A DNA stretch of 59,428 nt, from assembly GCA_016932215.1 (NCBI GenBank), contig JAFGDH010000037.1, positions 1 to 59,428 on the forward strand, read 5' to 3'. Source of the DNA: Candidatus Aenigmatarchaeota archaeon (GTDB lineage Archaea; Aenigmatarchaeota; Aenigmatarchaeia; QMZP01; QMZT01). Below, piece by piece: positions 33,455 to 42,984 of the stretch (its first letter is position 1; every line of letters starts with the position of its first letter). The notes under the pieces are model-generated. The model was not told the origin of the DNA. It did not search any database and was given only the letters and a program-made list of their open reading frames with translations. The position numbers and the translations under genes are program-made.

Positions 33455-36241
33455 CTATATCTTCAGTTTTCTGAAATCGAGCCGGCCCTGGGCGAAGTGA
33501 TCCCTTCCGCCGCCTGAACCGCCGTGCTTTTCGCACAGGTCCCTGACTTCCCTGACTATATCGGTGGTTTTGCTCATTCCCACAACGTCACCCTTTCTGC
33601 TTACGAGTATTACGGTCATCTTCGGGTCATCGCCGATAATCGAATCGGCGGTCTTTATCATCTCCTTTCTGTCCATGTCCACGATCTCGAAAATACGGTC
33701 ATTCTTCGCCTTTTTCAGGAGGGATTCCGCATTGCTCCCCGCTCCATCCCTGAGCTTCCTGTCTCTCGATTTTTTCTGTTTTTTCCACGTATCAAACATG
33801 ATTTCGCAGCCCCTTCTAAGGGAATCCGCCCTGGCCTTCTTTAACCCCGCCAGATCGATTTCTTTGACGAATTTTTCCACTGTCCTTTCGAGCTGATCAA
33901 CCGGGACGGAAAAAAGAACTGAACATTCGTGAAGCTCTCTGGATACGTTTTCTTTCCTTTCTACCTCAGCAATTTCTTCCATGGTTTTGATCATGTTTTC
34001 GTATATCACCATTTCCTTCCCTTTCAGCTCCCCTACCTTTTCACCGGCAGTGAACTCTATCCTGTTAACACCGTCCTGGACCCTTTCGGATTTTATTATC
34101 TTTATCGATCCTACCTCCTTCGTGTTATCCAGGTGGGTTCCCCCGCAGGCCTCAACATCAAATATCTCGCCCTTTTCCGGTATTTTCACCACCCTCACCT
34201 TCTTTCCAGGCGAGGCGCCGCCCTGATACAATACGAAGCCGTACTCCCTCTCAGCCTCGCTCCTGTCCATAAGTTTCTTGAATACCTTTTTCTGTTTTTT
34301 GACCATTTCGTTGGCTATTTTTTCGATATCCTCCAGTTCCCTTCGGGTAAACGGGTTATAATGGGTAAGGTCAATCCTAGAAACATCAATCCCCTTTTGC
34401 GCCCCGGCCTGCCATACGTGCTTCCCGAGCAGTTTTCTCGCGGCGCCTGAAACCAGATGGGTTGCCGTGTGCATCTTCATCAGCTGGTATCTTCTTTCCC
34501 AGTTCAGCTCGCCTTTGACCGATTGTCCCGGTTTGAATTCCCCTTTCACCCTGTGAAGAATGACGCCCTCTGTCTTTCGTACTTCCTTAACTTCCTTGCC
34601 GTTGATCGTTCCCATGTCATGAGGCTGCCCGCCACCTTCCGGATAGAAAAGTGTCTGGTCGAGCACAACCCATTCTCCAATCGTTTTTAAGACCTTCGCA
34701 TGGAATTCCCTCCGGTAAGGATCATCATAAAAAAGCATCCCCGTTTCCTTTATGCCCGAAACGTCAATACGTTCCTTTTTCTTATTATCTTCCGTCATGT
34801 GCTTATCCGTTATTTTCCCGTAGAAACCCTCCGCTATGTTTATTTTCTTTCCCATCTTCTCTCCTGCTTTTTTGAAAAGTTCTGGTGTCACACCGTTAGA
34901 AACATACAGCTTAACAATATCCCCTTCCGTCGGTTTCCCCTTTTCAAGTATTCTGGCGACCAGTGACTTTGCCTTATCCATTGTTTTTTTGTGCCTTTCC
35001 CTCTCCACATCAATAATATCCGAAAGCGAACCAATGTTTTCCTCCAGCTCAGGGAAGAGCGGCTTTAAGAACCTGGAGTGGAGTTCTGCCATCTCTACGA
35101 GATCGAAACCAAAACCGAATTCCTCGATAAAGGAGAACGACCTCCTCAGCAGGACCCTCAGGTTGTATCCGCCACCCACGTTCGAGGGGATTGCCCCGTC
35201 AGATACCGCGAAGAGCAGGGTCTTAATGTGATCGGTTATCGCGTAAAGGGCCTGCATGGGTTCAACGACCTTGTTTATTTCACTCACCGATACACCCAGC
35301 CTTTTGGCTATTTCATCCCTTGCCGCTTTCACGTTTTTGACCTCGTCGAAATCAAGCCCGCCTGCAAGGGTTGAATACCTGTCGAACAGTTCGCTGCCCC
35401 TGAAACCCGTTTCCCTTTTTATCCATTTTATCACGGGACCAAAAGCCGCCTCGTATCCCGTGTGGGTTCCCTGTGAGAACCACACGAGCCTTTCATGCCC
35501 CCACCCGACATCTATAACCTTTTGCGGAAGTTCCCTGTAGGTGCTACCGGTTTTTGTGAACTGGGAAAAAACAGAGTTAACAAGCTCCAAACCAAGTGAT
35601 ATCGTTTCTAGTGACGGACCGAACTGGGAAAAATCAGGCATCGACCAGACGCTTTCTATATATACCATCTTTTCCTTGGGTATGCCAAGAACGCCGTTAA
35701 GGAAACCGAAATTAAGGTCTATGCACCTGTCTTTCCAGTAATTCCCGAAAGAATGCTGACCTCCCATTATGAATGAGGTATGATGCCTTCCAGTGACTCC
35801 GACGTTGGCTATGTCCGGGAACCTGAGGCATACCTGCGGAACGATCAGTGGATCTCCCGGATATTCCATGACTATCTTGCCGTTGTCTATTCTCTGGAAA
35901 TCCTGTATGGAAGCTATGGTGAAGAAAAGATCAGGTCTCCATCTGTCCACCACAGGATATCTGCTGACCGCCATGTGGCCATTCTTCACGAAAAACCTTT
36001 CGAACGCCTTCCACATATCCACGTAATTGAGGCTTTTTTTGGTTACCGGCTCCCCTATGAATCCGTAGTTGTCGCACGGAGGATCGCCGCATTTCCTCTT
36101 TTCACTGTCCAGCGTCCAGAAATACTTCCCGCAGTTTTCGCACTTCTTTCGCTCGAAACCCTCCCTCTTAAAAAGCTCTACCTGATATTGTTTTTTCCAG
36201 TCCTTCTCGAATTCCTTCTTGAGACTGTCTTTCGTGAACAT
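33455..36241 (-). CDS. alaS: Alanyl-tRNA synthetase, archaeal type
   Basis: Charges tRNA-Ala and edits mischarged Ser/Gly. The 928 residues begin with the archaeal-specific N-terminal zinc region CENCGKYFWTLD and CGDPPCDNYGF, followed by the class II catalytic core with RFPDIANVGVTGRHHTSFIMGGQHSFG. The tRNA-recognition region and the editing domain carry HTATH (HxxxH) and CGGTH, the zinc-binding residues of the editing site. A C-Ala domain ends with GGSGGGRDHFAQG. All key residues appear intact. It stands between a pilin (convergent) and PEP synthase (same strand, 44 bases upstream). Confidence 0.97.
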   Translation of the reverse strand: MFTKDSLKKEFEKDWKKQYQVELFKREGFERKKCENCGKYFWTLDSEKRKCGDPPCDNYGFIGEPVTKKSLNYVDMWKAFERFFVKNGHMAVSRYPVVDRWRPDLFFTIASIQDFQRIDNGKIVMEYPGDPLIVPQVCLRFPDIANVGVTGRHHTSFIMGGQHSFGNYWKDRCIDLNFGFLNGVLGIPKEKMVYIESVWSMPDFSQFGPSLETISLGLELVNSVFSQFTKTGSTYRELPQKVIDVGWGHERLVWFSQGTHTGYEAAFGPVIKWIKRETGFRGSELFDRYSTLAGGLDFDEVKNVKAARDEIAKRLGVSVSEINKVVEPMQALYAITDHIKTLLFAVSDGAIPSNVGGGYNLRVLLRRSFSFIEEFGFGFDLVEMAELHSRFLKPLFPELEENIGSLSDIIDVERERHKKTMDKAKSLVARILEKGKPTEGDIVKLYVSNGVTPELFKKAGEKMGKKINIAEGFYGKITDKHMTEDNKKKERIDVSGIKETGMLFYDDPYRREFHAKVLKTIGEWVVLDQTLFYPEGGGQPHDMGTINGKEVKEVRKTEGVILHRVKGEFKPGQSVKGELNWERRYQLMKMHTATHLVSGAARKLLGKHVWQAGAQKGIDVSRIDLTHYNPFTRRELEDIEKIANEMVKKQKKVFKKLMDRSEAEREYGFVLYQGGASPGKKVRVVKIPEKGEIFDVEACGGTHLDNTKEVGSIKIIKSERVQDGVNRIEFTAGEKVGELKGKEMVIYENMIKTMEEIAEVERKENVSRELHECSVLFSVPVDQLERTVEKFVKEIDLAGLKKARADSLRRGCEIMFDTWKKQKKSRDRKLRDGAGSNAESLLKKAKNDRIFEIVDMDRKEMIKTADSIIGDDPKMTVILVSRKGDVVGMSKTTDIVREVRDLCEKHGGSGGGRDHFAQGRLDFRKLKI

Positions 36242-36285
36242 AATAACAAATATTTATCCTGGCATATTTTTATAAAAAACGAGTG

Positions 36286-38559
36286 TCACTTCGGTTTTTC
36301 TGCCCTGGAAACCATTAATTTGGTTTTTACTGCCACGTCAGGATTCACTGAAATACTGTCTATTCCGCATTCCACCAGAAATTTAACGAACTCCGGGTAG
36401 TTGCTCGGGGCCTCCCCGCATATCCCCACCTTTCTTCTGTATTTATGGGCGGTTTCTATGAGATGCTTTATGGACCTTTTCACAGCTTCATCCCTCTCAT
36501 CAAACTCTTTCGAAAGCGTTTCGTTGTCCCTGTCTATACCCAGCGTGAGCTGAGTCAGGTCGTTGGAACCTATGGAGAAACCGTCAAACAGCCTCGAAAA
36601 TTTATCAGCCAGCCATATGTTGGATGGTATCTCTGCCATTGCGTATATTTCAAGATCCTTGCCCCTTTCAAGCCCTTCTTCTTCCATTATCTTGAGTACC
36701 CTTTCCCCTTCATCTATCGTTCTGCAGAATGGTATCATTATTTTTATGTTTTTCAGCCCCATTTCATCCCTTGCTGCTTTCAGGGCCTGGCATTCCAGCC
36801 TGAAAGCAGGTTCGTATTTCTTGTTTATGTATCTGGAAGCGCCTCTCCACCCTATCATTGGATTTTCCTCCAGAGGCTCGTATTCAACCCCTCCCTTCAG
36901 GCCTGCGTATTCGTTGCTCTTGAAGTCGGACATCCTTACTATGACAGGTCTCGGGTAGAAGGGAGCGGCTATCTTTGCTACCCCCTCGGAAAGCTTTTTC
37001 AGGAATTCCTTCTGCCTGTTCTTTTTTATCATGTGGAGGGGATGCTCCTTGACATATGATGTGATTATGAATTCCTCCCTTGCCAGTCCTATTCCGTCAA
37101 CGGGGAGTTTTGACGCATCCATTGATTCGTCCGGCACACCCACATTCACGAATATGTCGGTTTTCGTTTTCGGGAGATTTTCTATTTCCCTGTGGTCGAT
37201 TCTGTATTTCAGGATGCCGGAGTATATCTTTCCAACCTTCTCCGTGCAGTCTACCGTTATATTTTCCCCCGTTTTTATTGTCCTGGTCGCATCTATAGCA
37301 TCGATTATGCACGGAACACCCAGCTCCCTCGATACGATCGCAGCATGGCTGGTCGATCCGCCCTTCTCGGTTATTATAGCTGATGCCTTTTTCATTATGG
37401 GTTCCCAGTTGGGATCGGTCATTTCAGTTACCAGAACCTCCCCGGCTTTGAATTTATAGATGCCTTTGACGTTCTTTATCACGCTTGCTGTCCCTGCACC
37501 TATCCTTTGACCTATGGAATGTCCGGTCAGTATGAGCTTCCCCTGCTCCTCAAGAATGTATTTTTCAATGGTATTGGAATTCAGATTAGAATGGACTGTT
37601 TCCGGCCTTGCCTGCAGGATGAATATTTTACCGTTTTTGTCCTTTGCCCATTCAATATCCATGGGCCTTTTGTAATGCTTTTCTATACTCATTCCGTATT
37701 TTGCCAGCTTCAGCACGTCTTTGTCCTCGATCGAATACATGTCCCTCAGGAAGCTGAGTACCTTTTCATCGATGTTTTTCCCGAATTTTTTGGTCAGCAT
37801 GCGTTCTTTGCTGCCGAGTTTTCTTTCAATTATTTTCATCGTGGGCTTGAAAATGGTAAATTCGTCCGGCGTGACAACACCCTTGACAACATATTCACCA
37901 AGCCCGTAGGATGCATTTATGATGATTGAATTCCTGAAACCACTGTCAGGGTCCAGGGTGAACATTACCCCGGATGAATGGGACTCCACCATTATCTGGA
38001 TCCCCACTGAGAGCGCGACTGAGAAATGATCAAAACCCTTGTCCCCCCTGTAAGATATTGCCCTGTTCGTAAACAATGAAGCATAACATTTTTTTACTGC
38101 CTCAATCAGATCTTTCCTGCTAGTGTTGAGGTATGTTTCCTGCTGGCCAGCAAAGCTGGCATTTGGAAGGTCTTCCGCCGTAGCCGAGCTCCTGACGGCA
38201 ACCAATGGTTTGTTAATACCGGAAACCCCTGAAAGCTTTTTGTGGCAATCGAGTATTTCATTCTCCAGGTCATTTGGGATACCCGCCTTCATTATGGCTC
38301 TTCTTATGGATTTCCCGGCCTTTTCCAGATCCTTTACGCTTTTGGTGTTTATTCCCTTTAACTCCCTTTTTATGTGTTCCTCCAGTCCGTTCTCCTTCAG
38401 AAAGTGCCAGTATGCCTTGGAAGTTATGGCAAAGCCCGGCGGAACCGGTATTTTTGTTTTGCTTATCATTTCCCCAAGCGACGCGTTTTTTCCGCCTACC
38501 AGACTGACGTCACCCTTTCCGATCTCGTTAAACCACAAGACAAACCCCTTATTCACCAT
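36286..38559 (-). CDS. ppsA: Phosphoenolpyruvate synthase
   Basis: Converts pyruvate, ATP and water to PEP, AMP and phosphate, the entry to gluconeogenesis. The 757 residues have the N-terminal ATP-grasp domain (VSLVGGKNASLGEM, VRSSATAEDLPNASFAGQQETYLN), the swivelling phospho-histidine domain with GGSTSHAAIVSRELGVPCI, and the C-terminal PEP barrel with GIGLAREEF, GWRGASRY and FSIGSNDLTQLTLGIDRD, ending with the catalytic GICGEAPSN. Length is usual for archaeal PpsA. A related PPDK is encoded at 54631, so both pyruvate-to-PEP enzymes are present. Confidence 0.97.
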   Translation of the reverse strand: MVNKGFVLWFNEIGKGDVSLVGGKNASLGEMISKTKIPVPPGFAITSKAYWHFLKENGLEEHIKRELKGINTKSVKDLEKAGKSIRRAIMKAGIPNDLENEILDCHKKLSGVSGINKPLVAVRSSATAEDLPNASFAGQQETYLNTSRKDLIEAVKKCYASLFTNRAISYRGDKGFDHFSVALSVGIQIMVESHSSGVMFTLDPDSGFRNSIIINASYGLGEYVVKGVVTPDEFTIFKPTMKIIERKLGSKERMLTKKFGKNIDEKVLSFLRDMYSIEDKDVLKLAKYGMSIEKHYKRPMDIEWAKDKNGKIFILQARPETVHSNLNSNTIEKYILEEQGKLILTGHSIGQRIGAGTASVIKNVKGIYKFKAGEVLVTEMTDPNWEPIMKKASAIITEKGGSTSHAAIVSRELGVPCIIDAIDATRTIKTGENITVDCTEKVGKIYSGILKYRIDHREIENLPKTKTDIFVNVGVPDESMDASKLPVDGIGLAREEFIITSYVKEHPLHMIKKNRQKEFLKKLSEGVAKIAAPFYPRPVIVRMSDFKSNEYAGLKGGVEYEPLEENPMIGWRGASRYINKKYEPAFRLECQALKAARDEMGLKNIKIMIPFCRTIDEGERVLKIMEEEGLERGKDLEIYAMAEIPSNIWLADKFSRLFDGFSIGSNDLTQLTLGIDRDNETLSKEFDERDEAVKRSIKHLIETAHKYRRKVGICGEAPSNYPEFVKFLVECGIDSISVNPDVAVKTKLMVSRAEKPK

Positions 38560-38637
38560 AGATAATATTGGTCTCTCCGGGTACTTAAATTTATAATTAA
38601 AAATAAGGAATTCTGCTGTCCGGGCGCAAAAAACAAA

Positions 38638-38946
38638 TTAACCAAACAACGCACCCAGTCCAGCAGCGGCCTCTTCAGCCTTTTCTTCCTGTTTTTCTTC
38701 CTGCTTCTCTTCCTTTTTCTCGCCTTCTTCTTTTCCTGCTCCTGCAGATGCCTGTGGTGCTGCCTGTACAACCGCAGCCTGCTTTATTGCTTCGTCTATG
38801 TTAACGTCTTTAAGGGACGAAACCAGTGCCTTTATCTGCGCGTCTTCGGCCTTTGCCCCAGCAGCTTCTACTACCTTTTTAACACCTGCCTCGTCAACAG
38901 TTTTTCCGAGACTGTGCAAGAGAAGTGCCGCATATACTATATCCAT
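38638..38946 (-). CDS. rpl12: Ribosomal stalk protein P1 (L12ae)
   Basis: Flexible stalk protein that recruits translation factors. The N-terminal helical dimerisation domain (MDIVYAALLLHSLGKTVDEAGVKKV) is followed by an Ala-rich hinge, a highly charged Glu/Lys segment and the C-terminal factor-binding tail GLGALFG. The typical archaeal tail has an aromatic/Leu motif in this place. GGAGGTGTG lies before the ATG. It is the last gene of the L1-L10-P1 operon, 20 bases after L10. Confidence 0.95.
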   Translation of the reverse strand: MDIVYAALLLHSLGKTVDEAGVKKVVEAAGAKAEDAQIKALVSSLKDVNIDEAIKQAAVVQAAPQASAGAGKEEGEKKEEKQEEKQEEKAEEAAAGLGALFG

Positions 38947-38966
38947 TTTTCACACCTCCGTGAATA

Positions 38967-39962
38967 TTACTCCTTTTTTTTATCGGAACCTTTTGTTCCT
39001 TTACCCTTTGGATCATTCTTACCCTTTTTGGGTTTTTCCCCCTCTTCTTCTGTTTTTCCCTCTTTTGGAGCGTCCTTCTTCTGTGATTCGATTTTTTCTT
39101 CCGGTTTCTCTTCAGCCGGAGGAGCGGATAAGTCCGCTTTGCCCTTCAACGAAAACATCTGGGCATTTGCCTTCGAAAGAAGCCTGCCTATTGTTTCTTT
39201 GGTTATTATGTTCGCTTCCATGGCAAGCGATAATGCTTCCCTTTGGGCTTTGGATATAAGATGGGGAACTGTGACATCTGTTATATAATTTATGCTCATT
39301 GCCAGATTGAAGGCGCACGAGTGAGCATATTTAAGATCATCAACATATTTTTCCTGCGGTATGAAGAGGACGTCCTTCTTGAATATGGTTCCCTGGTCCC
39401 ATACAGCGACAAGGTTAAGCCCGATTTCCATTGGTTCTATCCCCAGTTTTCCGATTATGTCGGCAACGTTCCTGTCAATAACTTCCCCTTCCCTTACAAC
39501 TACCGTATCCTTCTTAACCACTATCTTTTCACCCTCCACACCTGCCGGTATCTTTACCCTCTGAAGTTCCCCGATAACCGGTCCCGGCTTAAGCGGGGTC
39601 GGGCCCGCCTTCACCACTATGTCGGTCGGAGCGATATCCCCTTCCTTCGCGGCGGCGAATGATTTGGAAGAATCTATTATCCTTGCCAGCTCAAACGGGT
39701 CTTTATCTGAAAGCAGGAGAGCAGGCTGGTTCTGAATAAGGGCTTCCAGGTCTTTCAGCCCTTTCTTGTCAATCTTTTCTATCGCTAGTCTGATAAGACT
39801 CTTCCTTATAACCATTATGGTAGCCTTGCCCCTGAGTTTGTCCCTCATCTCGTGAAGCTGCTTGCCGGGCATTTTGAACATGTCTAGCAGTCCTATTATT
39901 GGGTATTTCTCAAGATTCTTTGCAAGAACCTTCACACCCTCTCTCTTTTTTTCTGATACCAC
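38967..39962 (-). CDS. rpl10: Ribosomal protein L10 (P0 stalk base)
   Basis: Anchors P1 dimers to the ribosome. The globular domain (KNLEKYPIIGLLDMFKMPGKQLHEMRDKLRGKATIMVIRKSLI) and the archaeal insertion domain are followed by P1-binding helices and a C-terminal tail extremely rich in Lys and Glu. The canonical LFG-type end of P0 is not seen; the chain ends in a run of basic residues. I prefer GTG 39962, which AGGTGA precedes at proper distance; a GTG at 39971 directly adjoins the L1 stop and is the longer option. Confidence 0.93.
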   Translation of the reverse strand: MVSEKKREGVKVLAKNLEKYPIIGLLDMFKMPGKQLHEMRDKLRGKATIMVIRKSLIRLAIEKIDKKGLKDLEALIQNQPALLLSDKDPFELARIIDSSKSFAAAKEGDIAPTDIVVKAGPTPLKPGPVIGELQRVKIPAGVEGEKIVVKKDTVVVREGEVIDRNVADIIGKLGIEPMEIGLNLVAVWDQGTIFKKDVLFIPQEKYVDDLKYAHSCAFNLAMSINYITDVTVPHLISKAQREALSLAMEANIITKETIGRLLSKANAQMFSLKGKADLSAPPAEEKPEEKIESQKKDAPKEGKTEEEGEKPKKGKNDPKGKGTKGSDKKKE

Positions 39963-39971
39963 AATAATCAC

Positions 39972-40601
39972 CTATATCTTCAGCCTCACCGGTTTGCCCA
40001 TTGTCAGCTTTATGTAGGCATTTTTTACGTTATTCCTCCCCTTGGGAAGCTTTTCATTGACAAAGTTCATGAGGGCGGTTAAGTTTTTAGCGATCTGCTC
40101 ATCTTTCATCTCTTCTGTGCCCAGTGAAACATGAATAACCGGTGAGTCCTTTATTCTTACCCTCACAAGTTTTTTTGACATGATGATAAAAGGATCAATC
40201 TTTCCTTTGGGTGGTATAGGTTTCGGCATAAGTCCCCTGGGACCAAGAACTATACCCAGCGTCTTACCAACCTGTGGCATAAGCGGAGCCTCGGCAAACC
40301 ACCATTCGTATTCCTTCGAATATGCCTTGATCATTTTCTTGTCCTTTCCGAGCTTATCCAGATCGTTTTTTGTTATGACAAGGTCCGCTTTCCCCTTGGC
40401 CTCTGGCAGAAGGGTGTCTACTATGAAAACGTTTTTGGTTTCCCTCCCCTTACCCTCCGGAAGCGAAAACTCCAGATTTAGTTTGTTTTCTGGTTTTTTC
40501 AGGTCAATGTTCTTAAGAGAAATTGCAATATCCCATGTCTGGGTGAATTTTCTTTTCTTCGACTGCTCTTTCGCTTTCTTTATTTCTTCAATGAACTCCA
40601 T
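39972..40601 (-). CDS. rpl1: Ribosomal protein L1
   Basis: Forms the L1 stalk of the large subunit and in methanogens also represses its own operon by binding the mRNA leader. The 209 residues include the N-terminal FIEEIKKAKEQSKKRKFTQTWDIAI strand/helix, GKGRETKNVFIVD, and the signature LGPRGLMPKPIPPKG near residues 118-132. GGGAGGAT precedes the ATG. First gene of L1-L10-P1. Its leader contains the 43-nt hairpin motif (40633-40675) beginning at or near the expected transcription start. Confidence 0.96.
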   Translation of the reverse strand: MEFIEEIKKAKEQSKKRKFTQTWDIAISLKNIDLKKPENKLNLEFSLPEGKGRETKNVFIVDTLLPEAKGKADLVITKNDLDKLGKDKKMIKAYSKEYEWWFAEAPLMPQVGKTLGIVLGPRGLMPKPIPPKGKIDPFIIMSKKLVRVRIKDSPVIHVSLGTEEMKDEQIAKNLTALMNFVNEKLPKGRNNVKNAYIKLTMGKPVRLKI

Positions 40602-40632
40602 TCTGATCCTCCCACTTACGTGGTACAGCGGA

Positions 40633-40675
40633 TGTTTCGAAAGACAGCTTGATTCAGTCAGTCAAAGCTGTCATA
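40633..40675 (-). promoter_or_regulatory. 43-nt hairpin leader motif, copy 3 (L1 operon)
   Basis: Minus strand: TATGAC, stem GACAGCTT (40672-40665) with AAGCTGTC (40650-40643), a 14-nt loop containing GACTG, then TTTCGAAACA. It ends 31 bases before the L1 ATG. An upstream TTCGAAA (40687-40681) could also pair with the tail if transcribed. Confidence 0.75.
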
Positions 40676-40697
40676 CGCTATTTCGAATACAGTTATT

Positions 40698-40712
40698 TTA
40701 TTTATAAAGATA
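40698..40712 (-). promoter_or_regulatory. Promoter (TATA box) of L1-L10-P1 operon
   Basis: TTTATAAA at 40708-40701 within TCTTTATAAATAAAATAAC on the minus strand. Its centre is about 29 bases before TATGAC, so the transcript should begin at or a few bases ahead of the hairpin motif. Confidence 0.65.
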
Positions 40713-40713
40713 T

Positions 40714-42096
40714 TTAAACCTTTCTTTCGAGATATTCCTTCAGAAAAACGGCGAAATCCTGGTTTTTTCCGGAAAAGCTAAAAATCCTCTCCTTCCCCAG
40801 CAGATCAAAACCAGAGGAAATCGCCGTGGCTACGTATGAACGTATGCCATCTTCCATCAGCTTTTTTGCCGATTTACCCAGAAATTCTTTCAGAGAATCC
40901 CTGGCGGATGTCCATTTTCTTTCAGTAAATGCCACCCAGAAATCCTCCTCAACAAAAAGTTTTTCATTTTTGTATTTTTCCCTGAACTGTTTGCTGTGAA
41001 CCTTTGAAAACAATGGTGGTCCCCTGAGCTTTTTTATCCCGGGCAATGACCATACCCCCATTTCGAAGAGCATTGCGGATTTTTTCCCGTCACTGAAAAC
41101 ATCGTGATCAATTACACTGAAATCATTTTCCTCCAGGAAATTAGTGATCCTTTTGGACGTTTTTCTCAGCTGGGAAAAAAGGATATCATCCACAACAGGA
41201 TGTCTTTTGAACGTGACGCATATAAGTTCGCTGCCCCTTTTTTCAAATGATTTTCTAAGGTAAGAAGTCTTCACTACTGATTTTTTCAGGCTGAAGAATT
41301 TTTTACTAGGCCTTTTCACAAAAAGTTCACACATCTTCACAAAAAGCACGAAATTCCTCGGTGAAAGTGCGGCAGCAACGTTCCTGTTCGGATCTGTTGG
41401 ATCGATAATTATAAGTGGTTGCCCCCTGTAATAATTCTTGATATCCGCTACTCTGCAGTGTTTTTCTATATCTATGAACTCCCCTGCTTCCCAGTTTTTC
41501 GCGTTCTTTACGGTTTCCTTGAATGTTTTGTATTTTATTATGAGAAGTTCGCAAAGATACCCGGAAAATCCCTGAGTCTTGACATCGGATCCGTATACGC
41601 CAATAGATTTGCAGAACTGCTTGAGCAGCCTGACCTCCCCCGACATCTCTTTGCTCAGTTTTTTCGATATATACCTGTTATGGAAGGGGGTCCTGTCAAC
41701 CGCCGACTTTATCTTTGATGCGGATTCTACTTTATAGCACGGCACAATATCTATACCGTAATCCCCGATTTCTCCCTTGACGTAAGGGTGCTCCGCATAT
41801 GCTATAAGGAATTTGCCATTCAGTCGCTTCATTATCTTCTTACCCAGGTCTATCCCGGTTTTTTCAAGTCTGTCCCTGGAGTAGGTTGTGGGAAACATTA
41901 TAAAAAGATCTATCTCCTTCTTGTCCCTGAGCCATGTATCCCTTATGAATGACCCGGCTATTGTTTTTTCCAGACCCTGCGGCTTCAGTATACTTTCGGA
42001 CGCATTCAGTACGCTTTTCAGAATTCTGCCGATGTCTTCCCTTTCCCTCTCCGAAGGCGTGATATTTTTGAGAACATTTTTTAAAACAGATTCCAT
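40714..42096 (-). CDS. cca: CCA-adding tRNA nucleotidyltransferase, archaeal class I
   Basis: Adds or repairs the 3' CCA of tRNAs; required here because the tRNA-Ile in the window lacks an encoded CCA. From ATG 42096 the protein has 460 residues. The catalytic head is GSFIRDTWLRDKKEIDLFIMF, in which the usual Gly-Thr of GTWL is Asp-Thr; the paired acids are present in EIDLF and in YGIDIVP. KTQGFSGYLCELLIIKY is the archaeal-specific tRNA-binding block. The frame is open to 42135, but the added residues show no homology. Confidence 0.94.
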   Translation of the reverse strand: MESVLKNVLKNITPSEREREDIGRILKSVLNASESILKPQGLEKTIAGSFIRDTWLRDKKEIDLFIMFPTTYSRDRLEKTGIDLGKKIMKRLNGKFLIAYAEHPYVKGEIGDYGIDIVPCYKVESASKIKSAVDRTPFHNRYISKKLSKEMSGEVRLLKQFCKSIGVYGSDVKTQGFSGYLCELLIIKYKTFKETVKNAKNWEAGEFIDIEKHCRVADIKNYYRGQPLIIIDPTDPNRNVAAALSPRNFVLFVKMCELFVKRPSKKFFSLKKSVVKTSYLRKSFEKRGSELICVTFKRHPVVDDILFSQLRKTSKRITNFLEENDFSVIDHDVFSDGKKSAMLFEMGVWSLPGIKKLRGPPLFSKVHSKQFREKYKNEKLFVEEDFWVAFTERKWTSARDSLKEFLGKSAKKLMEDGIRSYVATAISSGFDLLGKERIFSFSGKNQDFAVFLKEYLERKV

Positions 42097-42147
42097 ATTA
42101 ATTATTATACAACCGAATATATACATTTTGATCAAACCTGGAAAAAT

Positions 42148-42984
42148 ATGTTGTTTTCAAATGATCTGCTGCTGAGCAAATTCATAGACGTAGAAAAACC
42201 CATAACCGCCATTTCTTCGCATGATCTGATATTATTGAACGAGAAACAGAAAACAAGGGAAGTCATCGATTTAATTATAGACAAGGGTTTCAGGAGAATT
42301 CCGGTCGTTGATAAAAAAAATCATCTGAAAGGAATCGTTACTACGATGGACATACTCAATTTTCTTGGCGGTGGCGATAAATACAGTATTTTCTTGAAAC
42401 ACAGGAAAAGCTTGTCTTCCCCCGTATCGGATATTATGGAAAGGCATGTAATAACAATAGATAAAAAAACATCCATCCGGAAATCACTCGGCATTTTCAA
42501 GATGAAGGGAAAGGGACTTTATCCGGTCGTTGACGGAAACAGAGTCATCGGTTTGGTTTCTGAATGGGATATAATAAAAAAGCTCAAGCATGAAGTCGGC
42601 CTGAAAGTGAAGGACTTTATGGTAAAAAGACCGATAGTCACCGGAGGCAACTTCACGTCATTTGAAATTTCAAAGATACTGTGCAGGGGCGGATTTCGCA
42701 GGCTTCCTGTTATGGACAGGGGGGTTCTGATAGGAATAATAACGCCTTTTGATGTAATAAAATACCTGAATGGAAAAAACAAGGAAGCCAGCCTTTTGGA
42801 GGACAAGACCAGAGTGTGGGAAATAATGCAGAAGGATGTCGTTAAAATAAAACCCGAAGCAAACTTAATGGCAGTAATAAAATCAATGAAGATGAAAGGA
42901 ATAGGAGGTTTTCCGGTTATGGAAAACGAGGAATTGGTGGGAATAATAACAGAAAGAAACATAATAGATGCGTTAATGGTATGA
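42148..42984 (+). CDS. Four-CBS-domain protein
   Basis: Probable adenine-nucleotide sensor. The 278 residues are four CBS repeats in two Bateman pairs, each with the (G)-x-R-x-(I/L)-P-V-x-D strand and the G-I-(I/V) turn: FRRIPVVDKKNHLKGIVTTMDIL; LYPVVDGNRVIGLVSEWDII; FRRLPVMDRGVLIGIITPFDVI; and GGFPVMENEELVGIITERNII. No other domain is attached. ATATATAC about 27 bases before the ATG suggests a leaderless message. Its stop codon (42982-42984) lies inside the 43-nt hairpin motif that leads the next gene. Confidence 0.9.
   Translation: MLFSNDLLLSKFIDVEKPITAISSHDLILLNEKQKTREVIDLIIDKGFRRIPVVDKKNHLKGIVTTMDILNFLGGGDKYSIFLKHRKSLSSPVSDIMERHVITIDKKTSIRKSLGIFKMKGKGLYPVVDGNRVIGLVSEWDIIKKLKHEVGLKVKDFMVKRPIVTGGNFTSFEISKILCRGGFRRLPVMDRGVLIGIITPFDVIKYLNGKNKEASLLEDKTRVWEIMQKDVVKIKPEANLMAVIKSMKMKGIGGFPVMENEELVGIITERNIIDALMV

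Noticed and set aside
33929-36400. Long plus-strand open frames opposite alaS
   Set aside because: They are antisense to a fully conserved AlaRS gene and have shadow-type composition (rich in Ser, Pro, Phe and His).
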